Shown here: positions 1 through 10,517 of the stretch, piece after piece
How positions within the stretch are numbered: the stretch's first letter is position 1
Layout: the number at the start of each line of letters is the position of its first letter
Origin: Oscarella lobularis
Lineage: Eukaryota; Porifera; Homoscleromorpha; Homosclerophorida; Oscarellidae
DNA: 64,000 nt
Reading direction: 5' to 3'
Assembly (NCBI RefSeq): GCF_947507565.1
Contig: NC_089176.1
Location: forward strand, 186,001 to 250,000
Notes under the pieces: generated by a model
Databases searched by the model: none
What the model saw: only the letters and a program-made list of their open reading frames with translations
Told to the model about the DNA's origin: nothing
Position numbers and translations under genes: made by a program

Positions 1-3000
1 CGCACAACGGACGTCCCAAGCTGAGCGTCTTCCTTCACAGTTGCTTCATAAAGCAACCGATCGAAAATAGGTCTATTGTCATTTACGTCTGTAATAATGA
101 CAGTGACAGAAGCGTTGCTGGATAGCGAAGGGCTACCTCTGTCAGACGCTCTGACGGTGAAATTATAGGCGGGCGTCGTTTCTCTGTCAAAGGTTGTATT
201 GACGTATAACAGGCCGAGAAAGCGGTCGATGTCAAATTTTCCGCTGATTCCAGTCACTGCGTACGTTATTTCCGCATTGGTGCCCAAATCTTGGTCAGTA
301 GCGTTAACAGTGCCGAAGAGCGTTCCAACCGACGCGTTTTCAGAAACGTAAAAAGTATAGGACAAATTCGAAAAGACCGGGTAATGATCGTTGACATCTT
401 CAACATAAACGAGAAGAGTCGCGTAGCCCGTTAAGGGATTGGCAGCACCGTCTACAGCAAGTAGCGTCACATTGTATACACCAGGGGTCAGTCGCCTCCT
501 GACTGTCACTACTCCAGACGACGAGGCGATTTCGAAGGCATCTTCTGGCACGACTTTGTAACTGACTCTTCCCTTCTCTCCGACGTCTTCGTCTGTCGCA
601 GCAACCGCAATCACGCGACTGCCTGAAGCCGCACTCTCGTTGATAAAAGCACTGTACGTAGACTGGTCAAAAACCGGCGCTATATCATTGGCGTCTTGCA
701 CACGAATTTCAACCGACACCGAGCTGCTCATCGCCGGAATTCCACCATCGACAGCCACGACTTCAATTTCGTAGAAAGATCTCGTTTCTCTATCTAATTT
801 CTTGATGAGACTGATAGCGCCGGATGTTGCGTTGATAGAAAAAGTGTCATTATCAGCATCAGTCATAAAGTACGACAATTCGGCATTCGTTCCCTCATCC
901 TGATCAAAAGCTCTAACGACGACGATATCGAATCCAATCGGTTCCGCTTCGGATACATTCACGTAGTAGCGATTTACTTCGAAAATCGGCGTTTCGTCGT
1001 TCTCGTCGTCAACGATTACCTTGAGCGCAAGAATTCCTTCGCGAGGCGGCGAACCTTCGTCGGACGCGACGATCAACAGAGGGTGCGAATCCGCTTCTTC
1101 GCGATCAAACACCGTCGCCGTGCTCAACAATCCCGTCGTTGCATTCAGTCGAAACTTGTTCGCATCAAGCGTGCTCCTCAGAAAATAGCGGAGTCGCTCC
1201 GCGTCGCCTTCGTCGGCATCGGTCGCCGTCAAAAAGGAGACGAAGGTGCCGGACGGCTGATTCTCGTCGACGGACACGGACAGAATAGCGGGACTAAATA
1301 CAGGCGAGTTGTCGTTCACTTTGCGAATTTGAACGTAGGCCTCCGCAGGTTCGCTTACAAAATGAAGAAGATTTTGGACGGTTACCGCCACGCGACGACG
1401 GGACGTCGCATTCGGTTCGTTGGCCGAATTTTCGTAGAGCAAAGCTCTCAGCAATCGTGTGTAATTGTGTTTAGTGTTATCAGGAAGTGAGAAGTTGAAA
1501 CATTGCCCTGAACATTCTCGTACGGTGACGACACTGCAGAGATGAACGTCTGCATTGCACTCGATCGTCTCGTTTGCGCCGTCGAGAGGATTCAGTATTT
1601 GTACTTGCAAGGAAGAGAAACAGTCTTTGTCGCAGGGGCTTAACAGAGAAGACGTTTTCGGGCTTGCAATCGGTACTCCCGTCGAGTTTTCCACAAACAC
1701 CACTACGTAGTCGAAGCCGGCCGGCAAATCGCTGTCGAGAAACACCTCAGGACGCTCGTCAAATTGTACTTCGACGAACGCGAACGTCGGCACACTTCCG
1801 TTTCCCGGTTCATCAAACACTTGAAAAGAAATCGCCACTGTCTCTTTGGCGGGATTGTCTGCCGCGTTCGAAAAGCTCACGCCCAGCAACACTTGCTCGT
1901 ATACCGTAGCCGGTTCGGCGATCGAGCCGCTGACGACGAGACTGCGATTGTCAGGACGGCTCGCAAATAGGCTCGTGTTTCGTAGATCGACGTCCAGACG
2001 ACCGTCCGTGCTACCGTTCGTTATCTCAATTACCAATTTAGAAATATTGTCGCCGTTAATATCGAACAACGTGACGTCAGCGCTGACTAGAGCCACCGGC
2101 GGACCGTCTTCGCGAAAGACCGTGCGGTATGTTTGTTCGGCTGTGAGAGGACCGTTCAAGTCGAGGACTGGCGGAGAATTGACGTCGAGAAACGAAATGA
2201 AGCTCTGAGCCGGAAGGCTCATCTCCTCTTCGTCGTCAAAAGCACTAATTGCAATTATTCGCATGTTTGAGCTAGCCTGCGTTCCCAGAGCGTTGTCGTA
2301 AGTCGCCGATCTCAACACTGTTGTAAAATTCGAAGGCGAATCCGGTCCACGCAGAGACAGAACAACCAAAGATGAACTCGAGAAAGGTTGACTCTTGATG
2401 GCTGTGCCTGCAGTTGAAACACTGAGTAGCTCGTGACCTGGATCAAAGACGGGTTGTAGAACCACAGTGACTCGTGCCAATTTTTCGCTGTCGGAATCTG
2501 TCACCGTTAGTCGAGTGGGAGAACCGATAAATACCGGTCCAAACCCTTTTTCATATCCAACCGAAATGTCAACAGAAACGTCTCCGTTGAGTCGAACGAT
2601 AGGAGGATCGTTGCTAATGGTTACGTCAATAGTGACATAAATCGCTGAACTGTTCTGTTTGCCATCGTTGACGACGACCTCCACTCGCCGCACACCCGGC
2701 GACGGTTCCTCTCTCAGATTGACGTAGGTGAAACTTCCAATAGCGACGCTGTAGGATGCAAGAGACGCTTGCCCGCTTAGTACGATTTCATGGCCAGAAG
2801 ACGAAATTGTCGCATTCAGTAGAGATGAACTAGTCACGTTGAGAAATTCGTCACTTCCATCGCGAGGCGACAGCAGGGTGGCGTACGCCTCTGACATTAA
2901 CTGAAAGTCAGGATCCGCATCTGTCAAGCGTAGATCCGACGGATTGATTAGTGGAATGGGGGCACTGTCTTCGTGGTAGGTAACAGAAGGACCGGTAAAC

Positions 3001-6000
3001 TGTAATTCGGGAGCATTGTCGTTAACATCTTCGATTTCTAGCCTCAGAAAAGCAAACGCCGATCGGTTACCTTGACCAAGAGCCTGTATAGTGTACTCAA
3101 CATACGGCTCGACGTTGTGATCAAGATCCTTTTCCAATCGCACAAAACCGGAAGAATTGACGCTGACGTCACTGGAACGGAGAACAAAAAGCTGTAAAGG
3201 CTCAGCAATATAGGTCGCATTTTCAGTACGATTATATCGGACGTTTCCCGGGCATGGGCATTGGAAATCATTCGCCTGTCTATCGTCCGGATCATAGGCC
3301 GAGACTTGAGCAATAACAGAGCCTACGGGCAAGTCTTCCGGAACTTTAACTAACACCGAAGGCGGATCAAACACAGGAGAGTTGTCGTCAACGTTAACAA
3401 GATGAACTGTAAGAGACTCGCGAGATACTCGCGATTTTCCGACGTTGTCATCGTAGGCGATCAGCTCCACGCACAAGCACGAACCCAGTTCAAAATCGAG
3501 GCTCCTCACCAGCAAAATTTCGCCGCTTACTTGATTCACAGAAAAGTATTGCGACGACGACGACGACGTGTTGGAAATCTCGTAACGGACGCGAGCGTTA
3601 GCGTCTCTATCTAACGCCGATACGACGAATAACGACGTTCCAACGGGTGTAGACTCAAGAACTTGAATATGATATGGAGCCCCAATAAATTCGGGTAAAT
3701 TTTCGTCCACATCGATAACGTAGACGATTACCGTTGCATTGCTGGATCGCCTTTGTAAAGAGCCTTGATCGGAAGCTTGAACGATGAACGAGAAGTTTCG
3801 ACGTAGTTCGTAGTCGAGACTCCGGCGAATCGACAACCTGCCGTCGACGAAAATTTCAAAAAACGACGACGATACGTTGTCTGTGTCCACGAGCGAGTAC
3901 GACACTAGTCCATTTGTGCCAGAGTCGTCATCGGTTGCAAGAATTCGCGCTACAGTAAATCCCACCGGCTCCGATTCTCGAACAGATACCGTTATTTGCG
4001 AGCCGTTCGCGAACACGGGAGCGTATCTATTCTCGTCGACGTAAACGATGTCGACGCGACTTTCTACCGGTTCGCTATCGTCCAGTCCGTCGTTCGCCGT
4101 CACGCGAATTGCTCTCGCCAAAGACTGAGCCGGTTCGTCCGCTCGATTAATATATCGAAGCGAACGGAGTAGCGTCGTGAACGACGATAAGGGCGCGGGC
4201 GAAGAGAAGAAAAAGACGAAGGATAAAGACGTATTTCCTCCGCTTTCCGTTCGGTTCACAAGAACCGGCATCCCGTCAATTGTTCTCGCGTATTCGATCT
4301 CTTCCTGTCCTCTGTCAAGAACGTCCAGTATAGTCACTTCGAGATGGCTTAGCACTCGATTGTCGTCGTCGTATACAGTCGCCTCGGACGCGTTCACAAT
4401 GCCAACGGCCGGTCCTTCCTCCGTAAACGTCGCCTCGAACCACAAGGCGGTCGCGTCTGACTGCAGTCGAACGACGGGAGGATCGTTCACCGCCTCGACG
4501 TTTACAGAGAAGGTCGCCTGTAGCGACGTAGCGTTGCCGTCGTCTGTTACCGTCATTCGCACTGTTCGACGACGAACGGTCGGATCACTGTCGTTGTTCA
4601 CGTAGGAAATGTGCTGAAGAACGGCTACGTAGTCCAATAGTGGTGCCAATCCGTAAAACTCGATTTCAACGCTGCTGACAAAAGAAATTTGTATAGGTGA
4701 TAGATTTGGTCCACGGTAGAGCAAATTCTCGTCTCCAAGGTCGAAAACGCTAACCAATTCGACTTGAGCTCGTCTTAGTTCGCGACTATCGACGTCAGTT
4801 ATTGCCACGCCACTTGTGACAGAGACGAAATTCATTCCCTCAACGAATGTTGGCGTTTGAGAAATAGAATTCGTTATCATTGGTGCGTCGTTAACGGCAA
4901 CGAAGTGAATTATGGCAAACACGCTCTCGCTGAGCTTCTCTCCGTCGCTCACCTGGACAGACACCAGGCGATCGACAGCTGAAGGATTTCCGGGCTTTGC
5001 GTTATTGTTCTCATAATAAATTGATTTTAGGGCCGTCTCGTAGTCGCTAAACGACGCTGCTCCAGTTAGACGCAACGTATGCATCAGTCCAATCCACGTG
5101 ACGTTGATCGATGACGGCACAACGCCGACACCGAGAATTTCATTCGCTCCATCCGGAGCGACAACGATTTTTACTTCCGCGTAAAAGGCCAGCAAACTGT
5201 CCGTGTCGGTCAAACGCACTTCCGACGAATTCCTGATCAGCGATACGACACCGTCTCCTTCGACATAGACAGCAGTAACGTTGCCAATTGACGACAGTTT
5301 CAACTGAGGTCGATCATTGCGAGTGAGGACCAAAATCCGAATGTCAAAAGGATCGCTTACGTGTGCCCCATCGTCCACTGTGATCCGCACCACTCTTTCG
5401 CCACTGGTCGGCTCTTCCGCTGCGTTTTCGTACGTTAAGCTGTCGAGCACTTGTTTGAAACGCTCCGTCGGAGCGGGACCTTGGATGATGAGCGTTTTTC
5501 CAGCGGACGCGTTGACAGTGACGTTAGGTAGTTCTAAGGCAGAGAGCAACTCGTTGCCGTTGTCCAAACTGTTCCGAATAGCCACGCGAATCTGCTCGAT
5601 TTCAAACGTGGGACTGTCTTCGTCGAAAAGGACGTATTCGGAAGAGGGAAGCAGGTGCACAGGCACGTCATCTTCCTCAAAAATGACAATATCCGACGTG
5701 ATATTTCCTACGTCAAATAGAAACGGTTTCTCGTCGTTTTCATTGAGAAGATCAACGTCGACATTGACGGTGTCGTTCAGAGAAGGCAAACCGTCGTCAA
5801 AAGCGATAATTGTCAACGAATGACGAGGAACCGTTTCAAAATTCAGACGAGAAATCGTGTACAGCTCTCCTGACGTCTGATTCAAAGCAAAAGGAGATCC
5901 AGGCTTTGGCACGAGTTGATATGACACAAATCCGTTCTGTCCTTGATCGGGATCGACAGCTTGCACTCGTCCAAATGTTGTTCCAATGGACGTCGTTTCA

Positions 6001-9000
6001 GAAACGTCAAATTCGTAAGTAGCCGCAAGAAAACGAGGAGGGTTATCGTTAATATCTGTCACAAAGACGTCAATGTTAACTCGGTTTGCCAAGGATGAAA
6101 GTCCTTCGTCTCTCAGCTCGACGACCAGCGCATAGCTGGACACGTTCTCCCGATCCAGTAAGCGAGAAAGACGCAACTCGCCGGAGGTAAAATTCAATAA
6201 AAACGTATTGCCAACATTTCCGGAAACAAGTCGATAATTCACCGCACCATTAGATCCGAAATCGGCGTCTACGGCGCTAACAAGTCCGACAAGCGCTCCA
6301 ACTTGGGCATCTTCTTTGATTTCGTACGAGGGAGAAGACAGAAGAACGGGCACATTGTCGTTCACGTCATCAACCATAACGCGAACTTGAACTTCAGACG
6401 AAAAAAACGGATGACCGCCGTCCGTTGCGCGCACCGTCAGCACGTACGACGACACGTTCTCGCGATCGAGAGACCGCGCCAGGCGCAGCGTCCCCGAAGT
6501 AGACGGAGAAAAGACGAACTGGCCAAAAGGATCGCCGTCGCTGACGGAGTAAAGAAGACGGGCATTCTGTCCCAAGTCGTTGTCCCGCGCTGATACTTGA
6601 ACGACGAACGCTCCGGTCGAAGCGTCTTCTCGCACCGAGGCATTGTACGAAGATGCCGTAAAATTCGGAAAATGGTCGTTGGAGTCGAGCACGATAATTC
6701 GTAGAGTGACGTTCCGTTCCAGCGACGGATTGCCGCCGTCTCGAGCGACGACGTCCAGAAGGAACTCGTCCAGATACTCGCGATCCAAAGTAGTCCGAGT
6801 CAAATTGAGAAAAACGACTCCGCTAGCGGCGTCGACGGCAAAGAAGCTCGACTCTCCACGCAATTCGTAAGATATCGTTCCGTTCAAACCCGCGTCGCTA
6901 TCCGACGCCGTTACCTGAGTCACAATAGTACCGTCTGTCGCGTTCTCGTACACGAAAGCAGTGAAAGCAGACTGATTGAATAAAGGCGGGTTGTCGTTGA
7001 CGTCGGAGACGGTGACTTGCACAGTGACGATGCTTGACAGAACTGGAAACCCTGTATCAGAGGCACTAATATTAAAAACAAGCCGAGAAGTCGTCTCTCT
7101 ATCGATCTTATTCTTGAGCGTCAACACTCCAGTGGTGCTATTGATCGAGACAGGAAGTCCAGCACCGGAAATTCCGTAAAGCACCGTCTCACCGTCCGCA
7201 TCGTCGGCCGACACCTGCAATAGTGAAACGCCGGCTTGGTCGTCCTCAGAAATGACGATCTGATAGGCGGACTGATTAAATGTGGGACGAGCGTCATTTC
7301 CGTCTAAAATTCGAATCTGAGCTCGAGTTGTGTTGGACAGTCGAGGATTGCCACGATCAGACGCTTGAATTGTCAGATTGATTAAGGGAACGGCAAAGGC
7401 TTCAAAATTGAGCGAACGAGACGTGAATATCTCGCCTGTGACAGCGTCAATTGAGAAGAAATCGCCGCCAGAGAGAACGCTGTACTCGATTTCACTATTC
7501 ACTCCAGCGTCGGCATCTTCAGCCAAAACCGTCATTACTGAAGTTAAACTAGGCTGATTCTCATACACTGATCCATTGTAGAATGTCGACTGAAAGACCG
7601 GCGAATTGTCGTTGACGTCGCCGACGAATACGCGCAGAGAAAGATCAGGAGAAGGGATGCCGGAGCCATCGGTTGCATTGATATCAAGTTCATACAACGA
7701 AACAGTTTCTCTGTCCAATTCTTCAATCAATTTGATTTCTCCACTCGCCCGATCAAGACTAAACGTTGACGTAGGCGTGATTAAACAATACGTGACAATA
7801 GCGTTGGATCCGGAGTCGGCATCTGAAGCGGAGATCGTCGCTACAACGCTTCCGACTATTTCTGTTTCAATGACATTGACTACTTGAGGATTGGGACGAA
7901 AGACAGGCGGATTATCGTTTTCGTCCAAAACGGTGACAAGAACAGTAGCAAAGCCTTTCAATTCGCCGTCTGAAGCTTCAACTGTCACATTGTACTCTGA
8001 CGTTCGTTCATAATCAAGAGGAAGTAGAACAGAAAGATCGCCAGAAAGAAAACCGACATTGAATTCGGGAGAATGCACAAGAGGGGGGTAGAACACATGA
8101 CGAAAAATGAAGCTGCTGTCAGCGTCTGTGGCAGTCAAGCGAAGCAAGTGGGTCCGAATCGCTGCATTTTCCGACACATTAACATAATAAATAGCCCGTT
8201 CGAAGCGAGGCTTATTGTCGTTCACGTCAACGACGACGACAGTGACAGACGTTGAATTTGCCAGAGGCGGAATCCCATTATCAATAGCCGTCACATTGAA
8301 ACTATACTCCCGCTCCGTCTCGTAGTCTAAGGAGCCACTCAATGTCAGAGCTCCTGTACGAGAATCAATGAGGAAGTGATTGACGTCTCCGCTACTCGTG
8401 TACGTTATACGAGAATTGTTCGCAGTCGCATCGGCGTCCGTAGCGGTAACGTTCAAAAAATTGAATCCGGTCAGCGCGTTCTCTTCAACTTCTACTCGAT
8501 ACGAACTTCGCTGGAACATGGGACTGTTGTCATTCACGTCTTGGATTACAACAGTGTACGATCCTAGCGATTGGAATCGTGGATCCCACGTTAGCGTATC
8601 CATAAAAAGGCGAAACGTGTAATCGCCAAGCGACGGATCTTCCCGATCGAACACAGTCGTAGACACAATGAGATTCTCGGAGGGATCCGGAAACCGGAAC
8701 CCGGCCGATGGTCGTTGACTAGCCATGAAAAATCTAACGCTCACTCCACCGACATCTTCATCCGTAACGCTCACCGACAGAAGCGACGAACCAACCGGCA
8801 AATTCTCGTCAAAATAAAACGTATAGCTCTCAGGCGGAACGAACACGGGCGCATTGTCGTCGACGTCCGTCACGTTCACGTGAACCAACGCCGCTCCCGT
8901 CAGCGACGGCGAACCGTGATCGCGACCGGTGACGGTGAGAAGATAGTATCCCTGCCTTTCCCGATCCAAACTCGTCGTCGTCGTCACGACGCCGGTATTG

Positions 9001-10517
9001 GAATGAACAGCAAATCGTCCGCCGCCGTCATCCGTCAGATCATACGTCACAAGCCGATTTCCAATCGGTCCCGCGTCTAAATCGTTTGCCGTCACAGTCA
9101 CAACGGTGGTGCCGCTCGGACGATTTTCCGCCACCGTTGCGTAGTAATTCAAAACGTCAAATAGAGGAATTTCGTCGTTGACGTCGCCAATCGGCACGTG
9201 GACCGACGTTACTGCCGTCAAACCGCCGCCGTCCGTCGCCACGACGACGAATCGATGCTCGGTCGCATTTTCGTAGTTGAGCGCACGAGCGACGGCAATT
9301 TCTCCGTTGCTCGAATTGACGTCAAACGCGTCGACTCCGCCTTGAATAGAATAGGTGACGACGCCAAAGACACCCGCGTCCAAATCCGTCGCGGAAACGG
9401 TTAGAACAACCGTGCCAACTGTGCTATTCTCCGAAACAGCCGGCTGAACGAGATATCCAAACGGTGGAAACATCGGTAAGTTATCGTTCTCGTTAATAAC
9501 GTCAATAAGAACGAGAGCTGTTCCCGTCAGGGGCGGCGTGCCGCCGTCTTCAGCGATGATACGCAAAGCGTAGGACGTTCGCGTTTCATAGTCCAATTGC
9601 TGAACGACAAGAAATCGACCGTCGTTATTATCAATATCGAAATCGTCCGATCCAATAGACGTCGAGTCGATGCTATAACGTATCGTCGCGTTGACGAGGT
9701 CGGGATCGGAAGCAGAAACGGTCAACACAACGACGTGCTGCGTGAGCGATTCCGAAACGTTGGCGCTATAGACGGCTCTCGCGAACGCCGGCGGATTGTC
9801 GTTGACGTCGAGAACGGTCACGTCGACGACGGCGAAATCGGTCCGGCATCCCGTTCGCGTTTCGACGGCGCCGACGGAGAGCGCGTACGCGTCGACGCGC
9901 TCGCGATCGAGCCGACGACGAATGGAAAGTTCTCTCGTCGACGAATTTATAGAGAATCGTTCGTCGTCGTTTCCACTCGACAAAGCGATAGTCGAAAGAT
10001 TGAAAAATCTCGCTTTCGACGACGACGGCGTCACCGTCCCAATGACCGTCCCCGGCGACTCCGATTCGACGACGTCGATTGACGTCGACCGGTCGACGAC
10101 GATGACGTCAGCATCGTCGACGACGTGAATCGTCACGTCGATCGATGAAGAATTTCCGTCCTGATCGGACGCTTCGACGTTGAGCGCATACGTGCCCCTA
10201 TCGACGGCGGTGGGCGTTCGGACGACGGCGACTGCGTCGGAGTTGCCGTCGTCGCTCGAAATAGCAAAATAGGCGGAGCCGTTGCTTCGATTCGTCACTA
10301 TTCGATACGTTATTGTGTCCGACGGCGAATCGGTTGCGTAGAGAACGAGCGCCGCGTCGCCTGGACGTAGAGCGTCGCTGACATAAGCGACGGGGCAGAA
10401 CTTGTCGTCTTGGAACGTGGGGGCGTTTTGCTGCGCGGTCGAGATCGTGGAGAAGGTGAGTACGTGTAGTAGTAGCAAGACGGAGAGTTTCTGGACACCG
10501 GGATGTCCGAGACGCAT
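1..10517 (-). CDS. Giant cadherin-repeat protein, N-terminal part, apparently intronless
   Basis: One reading frame runs without a stop from the ATG at 10517 to the left edge, so at least 3,505 codons lie in a single exon and the C-terminus is outside the window. The start is supported by a signal peptide (MRLGHPGVQK, then a Leu-rich core ending STAQQ). About 15 classical cadherin repeats follow (10.44-5.75 kb), each closing with a linker such as DVNDNSPVF, DVNDNPPAF or DVDDNAPVF. Then come blocks of a second beta-sandwich repeat (5.75-4.05 and 3.03-1.8 kb; openings NDPPVVRL, NDAPMIT, NDPPIVRLNG) alternating with three cadherin repeats (4.04-3.04 kb) and at least five more (1.33 kb to the edge). 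A Cys-containing segment lies near 1.66-1.50 kb. The likely role is calcium-dependent adhesion at the cell surface. Whether it has a membrane anchor cannot be seen. Domain calls are by eye. Confidence 0.9.
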   Translation of the reverse strand, partial: MRLGHPGVQKLSVLLLLHVLTFSTISTAQQNAPTFQDDKFCPVAYVSDALRPGDAALVLYATDSPSDTITYRIVTNRSNGSAYFAISSDDGNSDAVAVVRTPTAVDRGTYALNVEASDQDGNSSSIDVTIHVVDDADVIVVDRSTSIDVVESESPGTVIGTVTPSSSKARFFNLSTIALSSGNDDERFSINSSTRELSIRRRLDRERVDAYALSVGAVETRTGCRTDFAVVDVTVLDVNDNPPAFARAVYSANVSESLTQHVVVLTVSASDPDLVNATIRYSIDSTSIGSDDFDIDNNDGRFLVVQQLDYETRTSYALRIIAEDGGTPPLTGTALVLIDVINENDNLPMFPPFGYLVQPAVSENSTVGTVVLTVSATDLDAGVFGVVTYSIQGGVDAFDVNSSNGEIAVARALNYENATEHRFVVVATDGGGLTAVTSVHVPIGDVNDEIPLFDVLNYYATVAENRPSGTTVVTVTANDLDAGPIGNRLVTYDLTDDGGGRFAVHSNTGVVTTTTSLDRERQGYYLLTVTGRDHGSPSLTGAALVHVNVTDVDDNAPVFVPPESYTFYFDENLPVGSSLLSVSVTDEDVGGVSVRFFMASQRPSAGFRFPDPSENLIVSTTVFDREDPSLGDYTFRLFMDTLTWDPRFQSLGSYTVVIQDVNDNSPMFQRSSYRVEVEENALTGFNFLNVTATDADATANNSRITYTSSGDVNHFLIDSRTGALTLSGSLDYETEREYSFNVTAIDNGIPPLANSTSVTVVVVDVNDNKPRFERAIYYVNVSENAAIRTHLLRLTATDADSSFIFRHVFYPPLVHSPEFNVGFLSGDLSVLLPLDYERTSEYNVTVEASDGELKGFATVLVTVLDENDNPPVFRPNPQVVNVIETEIVGSVVATISASDADSGSNAIVTYCLITPTSTFSLDRASGEIKLIEELDRETVSLYELDINATDGSGIPSPDLSLRVFVGDVNDNSPVFQSTFYNGSVYENQPSLTSVMTVLAEDADAGVNSEIEYSVLSGGDFFSIDAVTGEIFTSRSLNFEAFAVPLINLTIQASDRGNPRLSNTTRAQIRILDGNDARPTFNQSAYQIVISEDDQAGVSLLQVSADDADGETVLYGISGAGLPVSINSTTGVLTLKNKIDRETTSRLVFNISASDTGFPVLSSIVTVQVTVSDVNDNPPLFNQSAFTAFVYENATDGTIVTQVTASDSDAGLNGTISYELRGESSFFAVDAASGVVFLNLTRTTLDREYLDEFLLDVVARDGGNPSLERNVTLRIIVLDSNDHFPNFTASSYNASVREDASTGAFVVQVSARDNDLGQNARLLYSVSDGDPFGQFVFSPSTSGTLRLARSLDRENVSSYVLTVRATDGGHPFFSSEVQVRVMVDDVNDNVPVLLSSPSYEIKEDAQVGALVGLVSAVDADFGSNGAVNYRLVSGNVGNTFLLNFTSGELRLSRLLDRENVSSYALVVELRDEGLSSLANRVNIDVFVTDINDNPPRFLAATYEFDVSETTSIGTTFGRVQAVDPDQGQNGFVSYQLVPKPGSPFALNQTSGELYTISRLNFETVPRHSLTIIAFDDGLPSLNDTVNVDVDLLNENDEKPFLFDVGNITSDIVIFEEDDVPVHLLPSSEYVLFDEDSPTFEIEQIRVAIRNSLDNGNELLSALELPNVTVNASAGKTLIIQGPAPTERFKQVLDSLTYENAAEEPTSGERVVRITVDDGAHVSDPFDIRILVLTRNDRPQLKLSSIGNVTAVYVEGDGVVSLIRNSSEVRLTDTDSLLAFYAEVKIVVAPDGANEILGVGVVPSSINVTWIGLMHTLRLTGAASFSDYETALKSIYYENNNAKPGNPSAVDRLVSVQVSDGEKLSESVFAIIHFVAVNDAPMITNSISQTPTFVEGMNFVSVTSGVAITDVDSRELRRAQVELVSVFDLGDENLLYRGPNLSPIQISFVSSVEIEFYGLAPLLDYVAVLQHISYVNNDSDPTVRRRTVRMTVTDDGNATSLQATFSVNVEAVNDPPVVRLQSDATALWFEATFTEEGPAVGIVNASEATVYDDDNRVLSHLEVTILDVLDRGQEEIEYARTIDGMPVLVNRTESGGNTSLSFVFFFSSPAPLSSFTTLLRSLRYINRADEPAQSLARAIRVTANDGLDDSEPVESRVDIVYVDENRYAPVFANGSQITVSVRESEPVGFTVARILATDDDSGTNGLVSYSLVDTDNVSSSFFEIFVDGRLSIRRSLDYELRRNFSFIVQASDQGSLQRRSSNATVIVYVIDVDENLPEFIGAPYHIQVLESTPVGTSLFVVSALDRDANARVRYEISNTSSSSSQYFSVNQVSGEILLVRSLDFELGSCLCVELIAYDDNVGKSRVSRESLTVHLVNVDDNSPVFDPPSVLVKVPEDLPVGSVIAQVSAYDPDDRQANDFQCPCPGNVRYNRTENATYIAEPLQLFVLRSSDVSVNSSGFVRLEKDLDHNVEPYVEYTIQALGQGNRSAFAFLRLEIEDVNDNAPELQFTGPSVTYHEDSAPIPLINPSDLRLTDADPDFQLMSEAYATLLSPRDGSDEFLNVTSSSLLNATISSSGHEIVLSGQASLASYSVAIGSFTYVNLREEPSPGVRRVEVVVNDGKQNSSAIYVTIDVTISNDPPIVRLNGDVSVDISVGYEKGFGPVFIGSPTRLTVTDSDSEKLARVTVVLQPVFDPGHELLSVSTAGTAIKSQPFSSSSLVVLSLRGPDSPSNFTTVLRSATYDNALGTQASSNMRIIAISAFDDEEEMSLPAQSFISFLDVNSPPVLDLNGPLTAEQTYRTVFREDGPPVALVSADVTLFDINGDNISKLVIEITNGSTDGRLDVDLRNTSLFASRPDNRSLVVSGSIAEPATVYEQVLLGVSFSNAADNPAKETVAISFQVFDEPGNGSVPTFAFVEVQFDERPEVFLDSDLPAGFDYVVVFVENSTGVPIASPKTSSLLSPCDKDCFSSLQVQILNPLDGANETIECNADVHLCSVVTVRECSGQCFNFSLPDNTKHNYTRLLRALLYENSANEPNATSRRRVAVTVQNLLHFVSEPAEAYVQIRKVNDNSPVFSPAILSVSVDENQPSGTFVSFLTATDADEGDAERLRYFLRSTLDANKFRLNATTGLLSTATVFDREEADSHPLLIVASDEGSPPREGILALKVIVDDENDETPIFEVNRYYVNVSEAEPIGFDIVVVRAFDQDEGTNAELSYFMTDADNDTFSINATSGAISLIKKLDRETRSFYEIEVVAVDGGIPAMSSSVSVEIRVQDANDIAPVFDQSTYSAFINESAASGSRVIAVAATDEDVGEKGRVSYKVVPEDAFEIASSSGVVTVRRRLTPGVYNVTLLAVDGAANPLTGYATLLVYVEDVNDHYPVFSNLSYTFYVSENASVGTLFGTVNATDQDLGTNAEITYAVTGISGKFDIDRFLGLLYVNTTFDRETTPAYNFTVRASDRGSPSLSSNASVTVIITDVNDNRPIFDRLLYEATVKEDAQLGTSVV
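1800..5750 (-). other. Cadherin-like NDxP / YxN repeat blocks inside the giant cadherin
   Basis: Seven or so units in two blocks (about 5.75-4.05 and 3.03-1.8 kb) differ from classical cadherin repeats. Each opens with an NDxP or NSPP motif, continues with an acidic strand such as FTEEGPAV or FREDGPPV and a D-D or D-S-D segment, and closes with a motif like LRSLRYINRADEP, LDSLTYENAAEEP or IGSFTYVNLREEP followed by a DDG or NDG strand. This resembles bacterial-type cadherin-like and VCBS-like sandwiches, but the exact family was not searched. The same unit is present in the membrane protein encoded at 26-30 kb. Confidence 0.6.
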
